The notes beneath the pieces are model-generated. The model did no database searches, had not been told where the DNA came from, and was given only the letters and a program-made list of their open reading frames with translations. From Gnetum montanum (lineage: Eukaryota; Streptophyta; Gnetopsida; Gnetales; Gnetaceae): a stretch of DNA of 64,000 bases. The stretch spans positions 210,547 through 274,546 of the forward strand of contig MNCI01000984.1 in assembly GCA_015680685.1 (NCBI GenBank). The letters are read 5' to 3'. Within the stretch, counting starts at the first letter, position 1. Each line of letters begins with the position of its first letter. This document shows, piece by piece, positions 33,379 through 44,290 of the stretch. A program made the position numbers and the translations under genes.

Positions 33379-33952
33379 TCCAACTTCCCCATTCCCAAAT
33401 GATGTTGCTGCATAACAAAGATGGTGTCCCTTCATAACAAGTATTATTGTTATCATAACAAGACCTGAAAGCAACTGTTGTAATTGGAACCCAAAAGGAT
33501 ACATTGTAATAACATACATGTCTCTTGAGGTAACCTTTGGGGGTTTAACCTAAGGCATTAATACCTAGGCTTAGAGGTTGTGCCAACATGTAGTGGTAGA
33601 GCCAATATAGGCAAGTCATAGGAGTGGAGTGAAGCAGGATAGAAAGTGGACTAGCCATCCCTTCTAGCTGGTGATATACCTAATCATGGTGGAAGTCCTA
33701 GATTGCCTCTAAGAGATAGATGTCAAAGGAAGAAAAACCCAAGGAATACTCTTAGAGCATGATCTAGATACACAATTGCATATCAATAAATCATTCTTTT
33801 CTTTCTTTTTCTACATTTTCCCTATTATTTCCTTTACAAATAATGTCAAATGCTACATATATTATATGTTTGATATAATGTCCTCTTACACAGAATGTCT
33901 AATATAATGTATATTTGATGTTTTCCATGAAATTTTGGGATGGTATGTCACA
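33379..33952 (+). repeat. Element C 3' LTR
   Basis: Direct repeat of 3,135-3,699. The first bases have decayed to TCCAACTTCCCC; the end GGTATGTCACA is kept. Confidence 0.75.
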
Positions 33953-34350
33953 TGTCTGAACTTTGTAAAATCAAGTGATGGCTTCATGATACATGTATTA
34001 AATAACCTTTAGGTGCCTAATAGGAATATCCTTTTTCTTTAATTAGCACCTACTAAATAATCTACTAGAAAACTATATCATAGGATTTTTTTCAAATCAA
34101 TTAAAATCATATGTTGACTTCTCTTTTTACATATAAATTTATCTATCAATGATCTTATAAAGAAAGTAGCTTCCATAGTTGATATCTCAAGCATAAAACC
34201 AAATTGATTCTTAAAGATAGTTGACTATTTTTTAAGATAGTACTCTAGAACTCTCTCCATAATTTTGTTATGTGACTTATATGCTTGATGCCTCTATAGT
34301 TCTCAAATTTTTGAACGTCTTCCTTGCTCTTATAAATGATGATTAGTAGC
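33953..34350 (-). pseudogene. LINE reverse transcriptase fragment, N-terminal part
   Basis: Minus strand: IYKSKEDVQKFENYRGI (near 34,290-34,335) then SHITKLW, INLVLCLRYQ, and toward 33,960 IPIRHLKVI-YMYHEAIT-FYKVQT. These match plant LINE RT motifs P.YKNKGD.Q.C.NYRGIKL.SHT.KLWE, FGF.PGRST, and GVP..YI..IKDMYDGA.T.VRT. The next expected motif (FFVKVGLHQG) is found at 2,886-3,134 beyond element C. Stops and frame changes show long decay. Confidence 0.75.
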
Positions 34351-34365
34351 AAAGTAGACCCTATA

Positions 34366-35060
34366 TCAAACCATATAGATCACACTCATTGATGCATGAT
34401 CTGGTTAAGTTTTGTGGACTTGGGTTAGCATGATGTCCTAGATAACTGAGCATGAGATCATTGATTGTTATCATCCCAGTGATAACTTGTGTTGGTTCAA
34501 GTGGTATAGTTAAGTATGATTGGGGCGTAAGATGGTTTTATTATTATTAAGATATTAAAATATTAAACTAATTAACTAAAAACATAAAAGAAATATAAAC
34601 TAGCCTAAGCATTGAGCATTTGTTTCCAATTTTCATATGGATCGTGAACTTATACTAATGTCACTGGGTTACCAAATATTTACTATTGGGCATATTATGT
34701 ATCTACAACTGGGATTACTAAATGTTAATATATTTTGCTTGAAGTGGTTGTCCTCAAGTACTATTAATTTTTACTAAGTGGAAAAAAGTTAAATGCATTA
34801 AGAATAAAATGTAGAAAAGTAAACTAGTACTAATCCAAATGTTGCAATGGATGGAACCAATCTTGATTTTATTAACATCATGCATAAGTATCCAATTACA
34901 TGATGCACTTAAATAAAATTTTGTACAACTTAATCAATCCGCATTGCGGGCTTTTAAAGGAGAGAAATTATAGGAGTTTGGCTATGCTACTAACCAAAGA
35001 TGCCATAAATATGATGAGTATTCACATTTATATACGCAAAGCATTAGACTATGTTAATGC
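34366..35060 (-). repeat. Heavily decayed Athila-type LTR
   Basis: Shows family landmarks in the usual order: AACCATATAGATCACACTCATT, GATCTGGTTAAGTT, CACTGGGTTACCAAAT, CTGGGATTACTAAATG, AATCCGCATTGCGGGC. Its start is cut next to the LINE piece and its end is unclear. Confidence 0.6.
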
Positions 35061-35743
35061 ATCAAAAAATGTGTCCATGTAGCTAATTCATTCACTTTTC
35101 ATCAAATGGATACCATACTGATTTTCCTTTAATCATCTAATATTTTTCACTTTTCTCACATCTTGTTGAATAAATCTCTTTTGCTTGGGAGGGAGAGGGA
35201 TTTTTTTTTTTTTGGTGTTGGATCACAAGAAAAAATGAATAATAATATTTAAAAAATTTAGAGTACATTAGATGATGGAAAAGATAAATATAGTTGATCA
35301 TTTTTATGTTTGATTTTATGCATCCAACTTCATCTCTATGAAGTTCTTCATTAAGAAGCATTTGAAAAAAAAAATTCTCTTATTTTTTGACTTATGCATT
35401 TGTTATGATAAAAGTCTTTGCACCTCTTATTTCAAGTCTTGATTAGCTTGTAAATCATTTTCTCATCCCATTAGTCTTCCTTATCAATGCGTTTATGTTT
35501 AACATAGCCACCATAAATTGTTGTGCCTCTTATGAATATCTTGTTAGACTAGCTTGTTTATCCACATCCACACATGATGATTGATGAAGCATTAAAAAGT
35601 TAGCCATGTTGACGCATGCTTGTTCATGCAACCTAATCAATGCATCTCAAGATGTGTTGGTGTATGTACATCAATGTTGATCCTCCTAAATCTTATATAA
35701 GTATGTATACTAGCTACATTTATGGCACTATTTGGTCACTCCC
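35061..35743. other. No feature recognised
   Basis: AT-rich sequence with short runs of T (35,199-35,213) and no open frame resembling a known protein. Confidence 0.4.
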
Positions 35744-36609
35744 TAATGAGCAGTAAGGTATCCCAACAATCCACCATATAAGTCATGAGTGCATGTGCAT
35801 GACCAAATTGTAATTTGTAGATAGACAATGTAACTATGCTAAGAGTTGATAATTGGTTCGTGAGCATTGTCTTTCCACTCTAAGTTAGTGAAGTACAAGT
35901 GTATGGTTTAACTCTAGGTAAGGCATATGATTTGTTGAGGTTGTAGGCTTAATTCTCTCCTAAGTGCTTCCATAATAAAATATGAGAATACAATCTAAAT
36001 CCAAGTGATGATAGAGATATAAATCTATATTGGCCTACGATGATGAGCATTCGTTCTTGGCTTGTTGTACACATCTTGGGCTTATGTAATTGTTACTGGG
36101 ATTATCAAGTGAGTTCACTACTGAGTGAATCAAGTGGAACCATTACTGGGTTACCAAATGATTACACTTTAATGTTCAAATCCAATCGTACTCTTTTCAA
36201 CTTACTAATGAGCATGGAAAGTAAAGTACTTTGGAAGTGTAAAGAGCTAAGCTAAAGAAACATGAAAATTAAACTAAGTGAGAAATTAGCTATGGAAAAT
36301 AAAAGAATTACATGGATACTGCATTGATGAAAAGTAATCATGATCATGATTGTCGAACATGAGCTATGCCTAAGTATAGTAAACTCGAATAAAGGTTCCA
36401 TACAACTAACCAACACCATACTATGGGCACTCACTCTATTTCTAACTATGGAAAAAAACTACAAGAGTTTAGCTAAGGGTGACATGAAATTGTCATTGCT
36501 GGGTTGAATAAGTGTTAGTATTTATAGGGCTACACAACTCCCAGACATTGCATCAATGATGACATAGGATGGGCTATGATATCATGCTTGTGAAAACTTA
36601 GATTTATCA
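35744..36609 (-). repeat. Element E 3' LTR (Athila-type)
   Basis: Begins TAATGAGCAGTAAGGTATCCC and ends GATTTATCA, then TATTCCCATGACTGATTG, the minus-strand purine tract shared by the family. Internal landmarks CACTCTATTTCTAACTATGG and TATTTATAGGGCTA are present. The neighbouring sequence at 36,610-36,900 is non-coding spacer. Confidence 0.8.
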
Positions 36610-36999
36610 TATTCCCATGACTGATTGAAAACTCATCCTTGAGTTAAAATAAAAGAAGGATAAAGTTCCTTACAAAATTGGAAGGTAGAATCAGACTTGA
36701 CATGATAACTATATACATAACTCTAAATTCTACATTATGGATTGAATGGTATTTTTACAAAATCATCATGCATAGCATGATGGACACATTTGACAATAAC
36801 AAGATAAGACAAAACAAAACAAAATATAAATAAGATAGCTCGATGTAGCCTTCATGTTCCTAGTGGTGATGGATCCTCCATCAACTTCTTCCCCTTACCA
36901 TCAAGCTTTTGAAATTGATATTGATTTAGGAGTACTTAAAGTTTCTCTTCTTTTTTCCTAGAATCATATACCATCCATGAAAATTTCCTAATGTTTGAT

Positions 37000-39625
37000 G
37001 GCATTGGTACATTCCATGGGCATGGAAACTATGGAAACATCTTGTTAGCCTTCACATATCGTGTTGCAAATTTCCTTGTATCTTCCTTGAATGCCCTAGC
37101 CACCTTTTTTTAGTTCTTGATAATTAGACATCTAGCATGCTAGGTTTGTTGCTAATCTTTTTGTTCTTGGTAGTTGGCCTTAATAATTTCTAACTCAAAG
37201 TTTGGTACATGTAATTTCTCTTGGAAGTTTTTTTGATTTGCAAACTTCTTTTCATACATTATGTAGACTATCACTACCTATCGCTCAAGCTCATTTCCAG
37301 GTCTTCTAGTTGCTAACATGGCCAAGTTAGTATACTAAAGGTTTGCTAACCCCATATACTCTGTTAGATCTTCTATTTGCAAGTCTTTATTTTTTACTTC
37401 AACTTGGTGGACATGGGTAAGGCTATTTAGAATGGGTTGCTAATCTAGTGTTTGAGCTATGATTGAGTTGATCTTAGCCTTTTCCATCTAGATTTCTTTT
37501 TCGTTGATTTATTTATACATGCCCACCTAATCCTTAACATGTTCCTTGAGCTTTTCATGTTTATTAGCCTGATTTTTCCATGCAATTATTTTAATTTTCA
37601 ACTTTTTTCTGATGATGTGGACTTCTTTCATTAATAGGATGTGATTTTCCTTAGCTAATTTGTTCATATCCTGGTTAACTCAGATAAATTATTTTCATAA
37701 TTGGTGAATACTTTCCTTGAGAACATTCTTTTTCTTTTCAATATTGATCAACCTTATGTTGTCTGTAGCAAGCTTCTTGTTTGTTTCTTCTAAGGTAGTG
37801 ATGGTTTTGGCATGTGCGTATGTTTGTGCTTTTATGACTAAGGTGTTCCACACACTTTTTCTTCTCCATCTCAACTTGAATATTTCTTGTTATTAGCTAC
37901 CTACCTTGATCAGATTTGAAGGCTTCTAGTTGATCTGGGGCTATATATTATGCAAGGTCTCTTTTCTCTACTCTTAAAGCTGCTAATTTAGCCTATTGGC
38001 TATGCACCTCGTTCTCTATGTGCTTTGCCCTTGTTTTTGCCATGACTAGCTTTCCTTTTGTGGCTATGAGATCAAGTTGCACTACAGTGATATCACTAGG
38101 GATATCAAAGATATTTTTCATAACTTGGCCTATTTGTAGTAGTCGATAAAGGACATCTTCATGCTTTATTTGGGTTATGGATGTTTTAGCTAGCATTTGA
38201 ATGTCTCTAGCTTTAGAAATATCAGGTAGTGGCACAACAAGAACATTAAAAGATTCTTAGATATGATCAATGATAACCTCTACTACTCCTATTACATCTT
38301 AGTGTTGGATGACCACTACTGTGGCATCTTGGTTTCTAACATCACTTGGAATGATTCAACATTCCCTAAGATTTGTTGTGCCCAGTCATTGTTCCCTCTT
38401 GCCTACAAAGATACTTGACCACTAGGAGGTCTTGTGGATATCGTAGGCCTTATGGAGTTGTCTCTTACTTAGTATAAAGCAAAACCTTCCCTTGCTTCCT
38501 AGCTAATAGTTTATGCAATTTTTTGTAAGTTACTCACTAAAGATCAATAGTCTTATTGTGGTGATGAAGCTTGCTATTTAGGCCTATTATTAATAGGTTT
38601 TGATCCATTGGATCCTTCTTGTTTTTGCTATCCATTTGCTCAAACATTACCAACGAGTGTAGAACCTTATGCTCCCTTAGTGCCTACTGGCTTCTCCAGT
38701 TGATCCTTCTTGGGTGACACTAGCTTAGATGTCTCTATGTAGGATGAATTCTAGGATTTTCTCAGAACATCATTTCTATAGCCTAGGATCCCTGCTTTCT
38801 TGCACAAATTTCTAATTATTCAAGAGTATGATAGTGTGAGTTTCCTTGACTTCTTCTCTTCAAACTTTCTTTGGATTTCTATGAAGAGAAAATGTGCTAT
38901 GTTAGCATTGAATTTTCTATCAAGATTGTACTTCCTCTAGCTTCATAGGTAGAGATCCTATTAAGTCTTTTGGTTGGAAACACATGATAAGTTTTGATCT
39001 TAAAATAAATATTCTCCTTGATAGTTAGTTCACTCTAATCCTTGTATTCTTTCCCATAGGTTGTCTATAGCCATAACTTCTTTGTCTCTATGTTGGACCT
39101 TATGGATATTTGTGCTACATTGGCTTTGAAATTGGGAATGTTAAGTACCTTGGTGATAGCTTCAATAGAATATGGCATTGAGACTTCTTCAATCTTTATA
39201 GTAGCATCATCCTATTTATTTTTTCAAAACTAGTACATCTCTTCTAGGTACCATTCAACATTTCTTGACAAAGTTGGCCATAAGGGAGAGACTTGCAGTT
39301 ATGTCTTGATACTCTAAACAACAAACTTCATGAACGATCCAACACTCAATTCCACAATGACTGTGGACATAATAGATTTCTCTTGTATTACCTATAGACA
39401 CTCAGCTGATAGTGTGAGGTGTTGTCCTAATTCTAGTGCTAGTTGTGCCTCTGCCTCAGCTTGTGCAAATTGTTTGGTAGTAGGGGTTTGTTGATGGATA
39501 CTAGAGGATTAGGCCTTCTACTCTCCTTGTTCTACTTGTGGAGTTTGTTCTCTTGCTTATTCTCTTTCTTAGCTTCTTGGTCTCTTACTTCCCAACTATG
39601 AAGGTTCTTCTTGGTCTTTTAGGAG
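37000..39625 (-). pseudogene. Third ORF of Athila-type element E
   Basis: Minus-strand remnant starting MAPKRPRRT near 39,625. WPTLSRNVEWYLEEMY, YSIEAITKVLNIP and YHVFPTKRLNRISTY resemble the putative plant transposon protein domain. A coiled-coil piece at 37,993-38,235 (MPLPDISKARDIQMLA ... QVMKNIFDIPSD) matches SVAQHEKLLDRLVE...ILNVFDLLDT in element D, and the rest aligns with 51,485-54,311. The role of this ORF in the third position after integrase is not known; it has been called env-like by place, but no membrane or envelope features are evident. Many stops. Confidence 0.65.
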
Positions 39626-40029
39626 CCATTTGTAATCATTAAGAATTCAAGGTTATCAAAGGATCTCAAATAGGTCTCTCATAGCTCATAATCCTTTCTC
39701 GTGTTCTTGGTTTTATTTAAGTTGTATCCTTTTTATCACTTATGTTTTTATTATGATTGTATAGTTAGAGAAATTCAAAAGGATACCCTTAATTGTTGTA
39801 TCTTTGATTGTTATGGACTTTCATAGTTATCATTTCCTTGTTTATTATACCATTAAATGATTGGTTAGGAAAATTGATTAAGTCTATTGGCTTTTATTTT
39901 ATTAGTTAATTAAAATATTCTTATTTAGTCTTATACTTACCCTTAATATTATCTTCTGATGTTAGATAAATTGTGGCTCAATTTCACTTATGTACACATA
40001 GTTCTGTTCCCCATGACTAAGTTAAGTAC
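39626..40029. other. Inversion junction between E (minus) and D (plus)
   Basis: AT-rich sequence with no coding signal. Upstream lies minus-strand third ORF; downstream lies plus-strand pol of the same family. The exact break cannot be placed. Confidence 0.5.
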
Positions 40030-41437
40030 TCTAGGATCAACAAGATTTAAAAATTATGGAAATCAAAGCTGATCCTAAAAGCAGCACACTTTGCATGGAA
40101 TCAGCTGAGAGCTTAACATGTGCCTATGTTGAAGGCATGGATGAACTAGAGTAAGTCCAGCATTGACTCTTTGATGACAAACCTAATGATACTTATTGGG
40201 GAGAGTTGGAAATCCCTATAAATTTGAAACAGGAGACCCTAGAGTTGAAAAATTTTCCTACCATCATGAAGTATGCATTAATGAAAAAATGATAAGCTAG
40301 TGATAATTAATGCCAACCTTGCTCCTAAATAAAAAGAGATGTTATTGAAGGTGGTCAACAAATGGCCAACAATCTTTGCTTGGTCATATTCCAAACTCAC
40401 TAGGATTGATCATTAGATATGCTAGCCTTGCATCTATACTAATCCTTCCATCAAGCCAAAGAGACAACCACAATGCCAGTTGAACCCCAAGTTAAAGCAA
40501 ATCATCAAGAAGGAGATTAAACAACTCCTCAAGTTGGGGTCCATCTATTCAATTTCGGATAGCAAGTGGATTAGCCCACTTGTGATCATGGCAAAGAAAT
40601 GTGGAAAGTGTAGGGTCTATATTAACTTTATGTTGTTAAACATGGCAACCTACAAAGATCATTTCCCATTGCCATTTATGGACCAAGTATTGGATACTAC
40701 TTCTAGACATTCTTGTTATAGCTTTCTAGATGGTTATAGTGGCTATAATCAGATTCAAATCTCACCAAAGGATTAGGCCAAAACTATATTAATAAGTCCT
40801 TGGGCACCTTTGCATATAGAAAGATGCCTTTTGGTCTATGTAATGCCCCTGCAACTTTCCAATGCTTAGTCCTGAGCATTTTTCAATAGCAGATTAGTAG
40901 TGGGATGAAAGTCTTCATGGATAAGCTCTCCACCTATGGTGCTATGTTTGAGTAAGCCCTAGACCACCTTAAGCAAGTGCTTAAAAGATGCATGAAGACC
41001 AATCTTTAGCTAAATTGGCGAAAGAGGCATTTGATGGTCTAAGAGAGCATTTTTTTGAGGCATAGAATCTCACAAGCAGGCATAGAGGTGGATCCTAAAA
41101 AGATTAGGGTCATCCAAGGAATTACCCATTAGCCAAAAATCATTAAGATGTTCCATCATTTCTTGTACACATTGGCTACTACTAGCAATTCAATGAGAAT
41201 TTCTCTAAGATTGTTAAACCATTGGTGAAGCTAACAAAGTAAGATGCTCTATTCGTATGGACCGAGGAATGCAAAATGGCATTCCATCAACTCAAAGAAA
41301 ATCTTGTAGAAACTCCAAGTCTATGAGCACCTAATTGATCCTAATCATTTTACATCATGGTGGATACATCGAACTATGCCTTGGGAGCTATGCTTACGTA
41401 GTTCGATAATCAGAAACATCCATACTACATCTACTAC
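40030..41437 (+). pseudogene. Element D reverse transcriptase (Athila-type)
   Basis: Plus-strand frame: LVIINANLAP, KPKRQPQCQLNPKLKQIIKKE, GSIYSISDSKWISP, CRVYINFMLLN, FPLPFMDQVLDTTSRHSCY, FLDGYSGYNQI, GTFAYRKMPFGLCNAPATFQ, then FMDKLSTYG, LNWRKRHLMV and GIEVDPKKIRVI. The order and wording are those of Athila RT (ISDSKWVSP, KDHFPLPFIDQML, YCFLDGYSGYFQI, FGLCNAPATFQ, FMDDFSVYG). The catalytic second Asp is Lys here. Over ten stops. The reading is cut at 41,437, inside the RNase H region, by B2 and continues at 47,669. No gag or protease for D is found upstream. Confidence 0.85.
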
Positions 41438-42275
41438 TATTGAGCAACTAGGTACCCCTACGCCCAACCATATGAATCACAAACATTCACACACGATCTA
41501 GTCGAATCCCGTGGATGGAACTATTTGTGGTATCTAGATCGTTAAGCTTTGATTGTAGTTCATTGTCTTCCCACTTGGACTAGTGGTAGCTTTATCATGT
41601 ATGATTTAGTCCAAAGTGAGGCATATGATGTTGTCTAATTCTATGCTACTCCTAATGACGATAAAGTAATAAATTAACTAAGTTAATGAATAGTGGAAAA
41701 TAAGATCTAAACTAGCCTAGCTAGCCTAACATAAGTATCTGTCCTACTTTCTTGAACACATATAGCACTACTGGGCTACTAAATGTTAAGCATTACTAGG
41801 TTACTAAGCACTATATGTATGCTTGAAGTGTCATGCTTGTGTTCATTAACAGCTGGAAATTAATTACTTAATTTAAATGCATAAAAGTACAGTGCATTAA
41901 AGGAAACATTAATCTATTCTTAGTGCTACAAGGATTATCAAAAGAGTTTGTTTTTATTCTCATCACACTGTTACGCTCAAGTACATCAGTTTTTGAACAA
42001 AGATTTGTACACACTTAGACTCCTATTGTGGGCACTTAGAAAATATTTTAACTCTAGATGAAAAAAACTATAATAGATAGCTTTGCTAACTATGACCAAA
42101 ACTATGAAAAACTAATGTCAAATCAAAAGCCCATGTGCTATATTTATAGGCTAGCGTATACCCCTCGACATCAAAAACTTGATGTTGCATCTAGGCTCCG
42201 ATGTTAGATACCCAACATTAAGGCTCCAATGTTGGATACTCGACATCAAAGTTGATGAAGAAATATGTTTCATCA
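41438..42275 (-). repeat. B2 3' LTR
   Basis: Starts TATTGAGCAACTAGGTA, ends TTTCATCA, then TACCCCCACAATTG whose complement is the purine tract. Pairs with 46,853-47,663. Confidence 0.9.
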
Positions 42276-44290
42276 TACCCCCACAATTGAATGAAAATTT
42301 TTCCTTGAGTGTAGAAGAGGAGGAACAAGTTCCTTATAAAATATTGGGAAGGTATGTGATTATTGACTGACATACAAACTGACTTAGATGGAACAGACTC
42401 TAAGTGCCCAAGTGTATGAAGTTAAAATTTTTACAAAATTGGATGTTCATGATAAGAGAAGTGAACACCATGGATAAAACCAACATCCAGTGCCTCTTGG
42501 TAGGTGAAGAGCAAGGGAGAAAATCCAATGATCATGAATGACCCTCATTGTGTGGTACTCCTACATCATCCTTGGCAAAGATAGTTTCACTTCCCACTAC
42601 AATCACAAAAAAAATCATGAATTAATATGCAATGTGTAACACATAGTTGGTGAATACCTTGTCTCGTTGGTGATATAGTTGGTGAATACATTGTCTTGTT
42701 GGTGATTACACTTGGCTAGGCTATGATTATGGTAGATTGATTCCTTTAGTAGTGTTAGCAGGAAGGGTGACAAATAGGGTAAAATAGATAAGTGGTCCAT
42801 TAAATTTTAAAAAGTTCAACACAAGGAAATATTTGAAGAGGGTGTAAGAATTATTAACAATAAAAAAGAAAAGTTTACTGAAAAATGTTGTAAAGATGTA
42901 CATAATTGGACGTCATGGATCAGGTAAACAAAAATATTTGATTGTAAGTATGTCTAAGGGTAAAGAACTTAACTAACCCAACTAAAAGATATGTAAGTGG
43001 GTCCTTCCCAAAGTAGGCACAAGCCTTTTATGCTCTTACATAACTTCAAACCAAAGACTCCATGGGCTCCATAGATGATTAATGGTTATGGAAGGTTAAG
43101 TACAAAAACTTGGAAGAAACTACCTAAGAATTTTGACACATCAAAATAGGACATCAAACAAGAACATGAAACTAGTAGTGAGCTGAGACATGGAAAGCAC
43201 AGATGGATGAGAGAGAGTGGAATGGAGTTCCTAATTAAGGTCACATGAAGTCATTTATGAATTTTATGGTTTAATGACTTAATAGGATCCATTATTAGTC
43301 CAAACCAAAACCAGTGACTTTGCATCATCATTTTAAGACTAGTTCATCCCCTTGAAACATAAGAGTGCTCCCACAAAACAACCATCATTCCTTATTAGAG
43401 AAGAAAAGAGAAGTAGGAAGTGAGGAAGGGCCTTAGTTAAAGGGAACCTTCAGGCATGGGTAACATGTCTTTTTAATCTCATAAGTAGTGCTTGTAGCCC
43501 ATTTATTTTTTCTAAGGGGTATGCTTTGAATTCCCATCTATTTTTTTTTAACATGGAAACCACACCATGCAAAGATACATGTGTTTATTTTGTCTAAGTG
43601 GTGTGCCTTAAATTCCCATTATTTTTTTGTTTTTGATGAGAACCACACCATGCAAAGACTTATTCAACTTCCTTTATCTCGTTGACGTGGAATGGTAAGA
43701 AGTCCATTAAAACACACATGCTCCTAAGCAAATAAAAAGACACAAAGAATACTAAATCCCCTTGAAGTCACACACTATTCAAACCTTTGAATCCTTTTCA
43801 TTTTCAAAAACTATCAAAGTCACAAGTTTGTTAAAGTTTTATTAATGAAAAAGAGATTGCACATTTCCATAATAAGAAAAACCATAGAGTTTTTGGATGG
43901 GTGGATGTTGTAGATTCATTGCTTGTTTCATGAAAAAGAACCATGTCCTAATCATTAGTAACAAAATTCAAGGCTAGAATCCAGACATCAATCATCAAAT
44001 AACAAAATAGTACATACCACCTTCAAACAATGCATTACCACTGTACTTAGCACTTATTAACAAAAATTTAGAAAATTACGCAAAAATAAAATAAAAAAGT
44101 ATAAAAGAAAGTATAAAATTTTCAATAAATAGCAAATGTACTAACGATGGTGTAAAAAAAATTAGAAAAGATTGATAACATGAAAATAAGAAGATGTAAA
44201 ATAAAGAATGTGTAAAACAAGAAGATGTAAAATAAAAAATGTGTTAAAAAAAAGGTGAAAAACACTTAAGAATCCCAAAGCTTAGAATGG
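42276..44290 (-). other. B2 non-coding spacer
   Basis: Same landmarks as the B1 spacer (AACCACACCATGCAAAG at about 43,560 and 43,630; AAAATGTGTAAAACAAG-type repeats at 44,160-44,260). No gene. Confidence 0.6.

Larger units (their letters stand above)
3135..33952 (+). mobile_element. LTR element C: non-autonomous, carrying a CCR4-type host gene; interrupted by element A
   Basis: Two direct repeats of about 565-575 bp (3,135-3,699 and 33,379-33,952) bound the element. They start TGTAACATCCCC (first copy) and end TATGTCACA. A worn initiator-Met primer site follows the first LTR by two bases and a purine run AGCAAGGGGTAAGG precedes the second. Removing the inserted element A leaves an internal region of only about 3.8 kb with no recognisable gag, protease, RT or integrase, but with the CCR4-like frame in the same orientation. 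LINE RT motifs abut both outer edges and read on from one side to the other, so C entered the LINE as one unit. An obvious perfect target duplication was not found. Confidence 0.7.
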
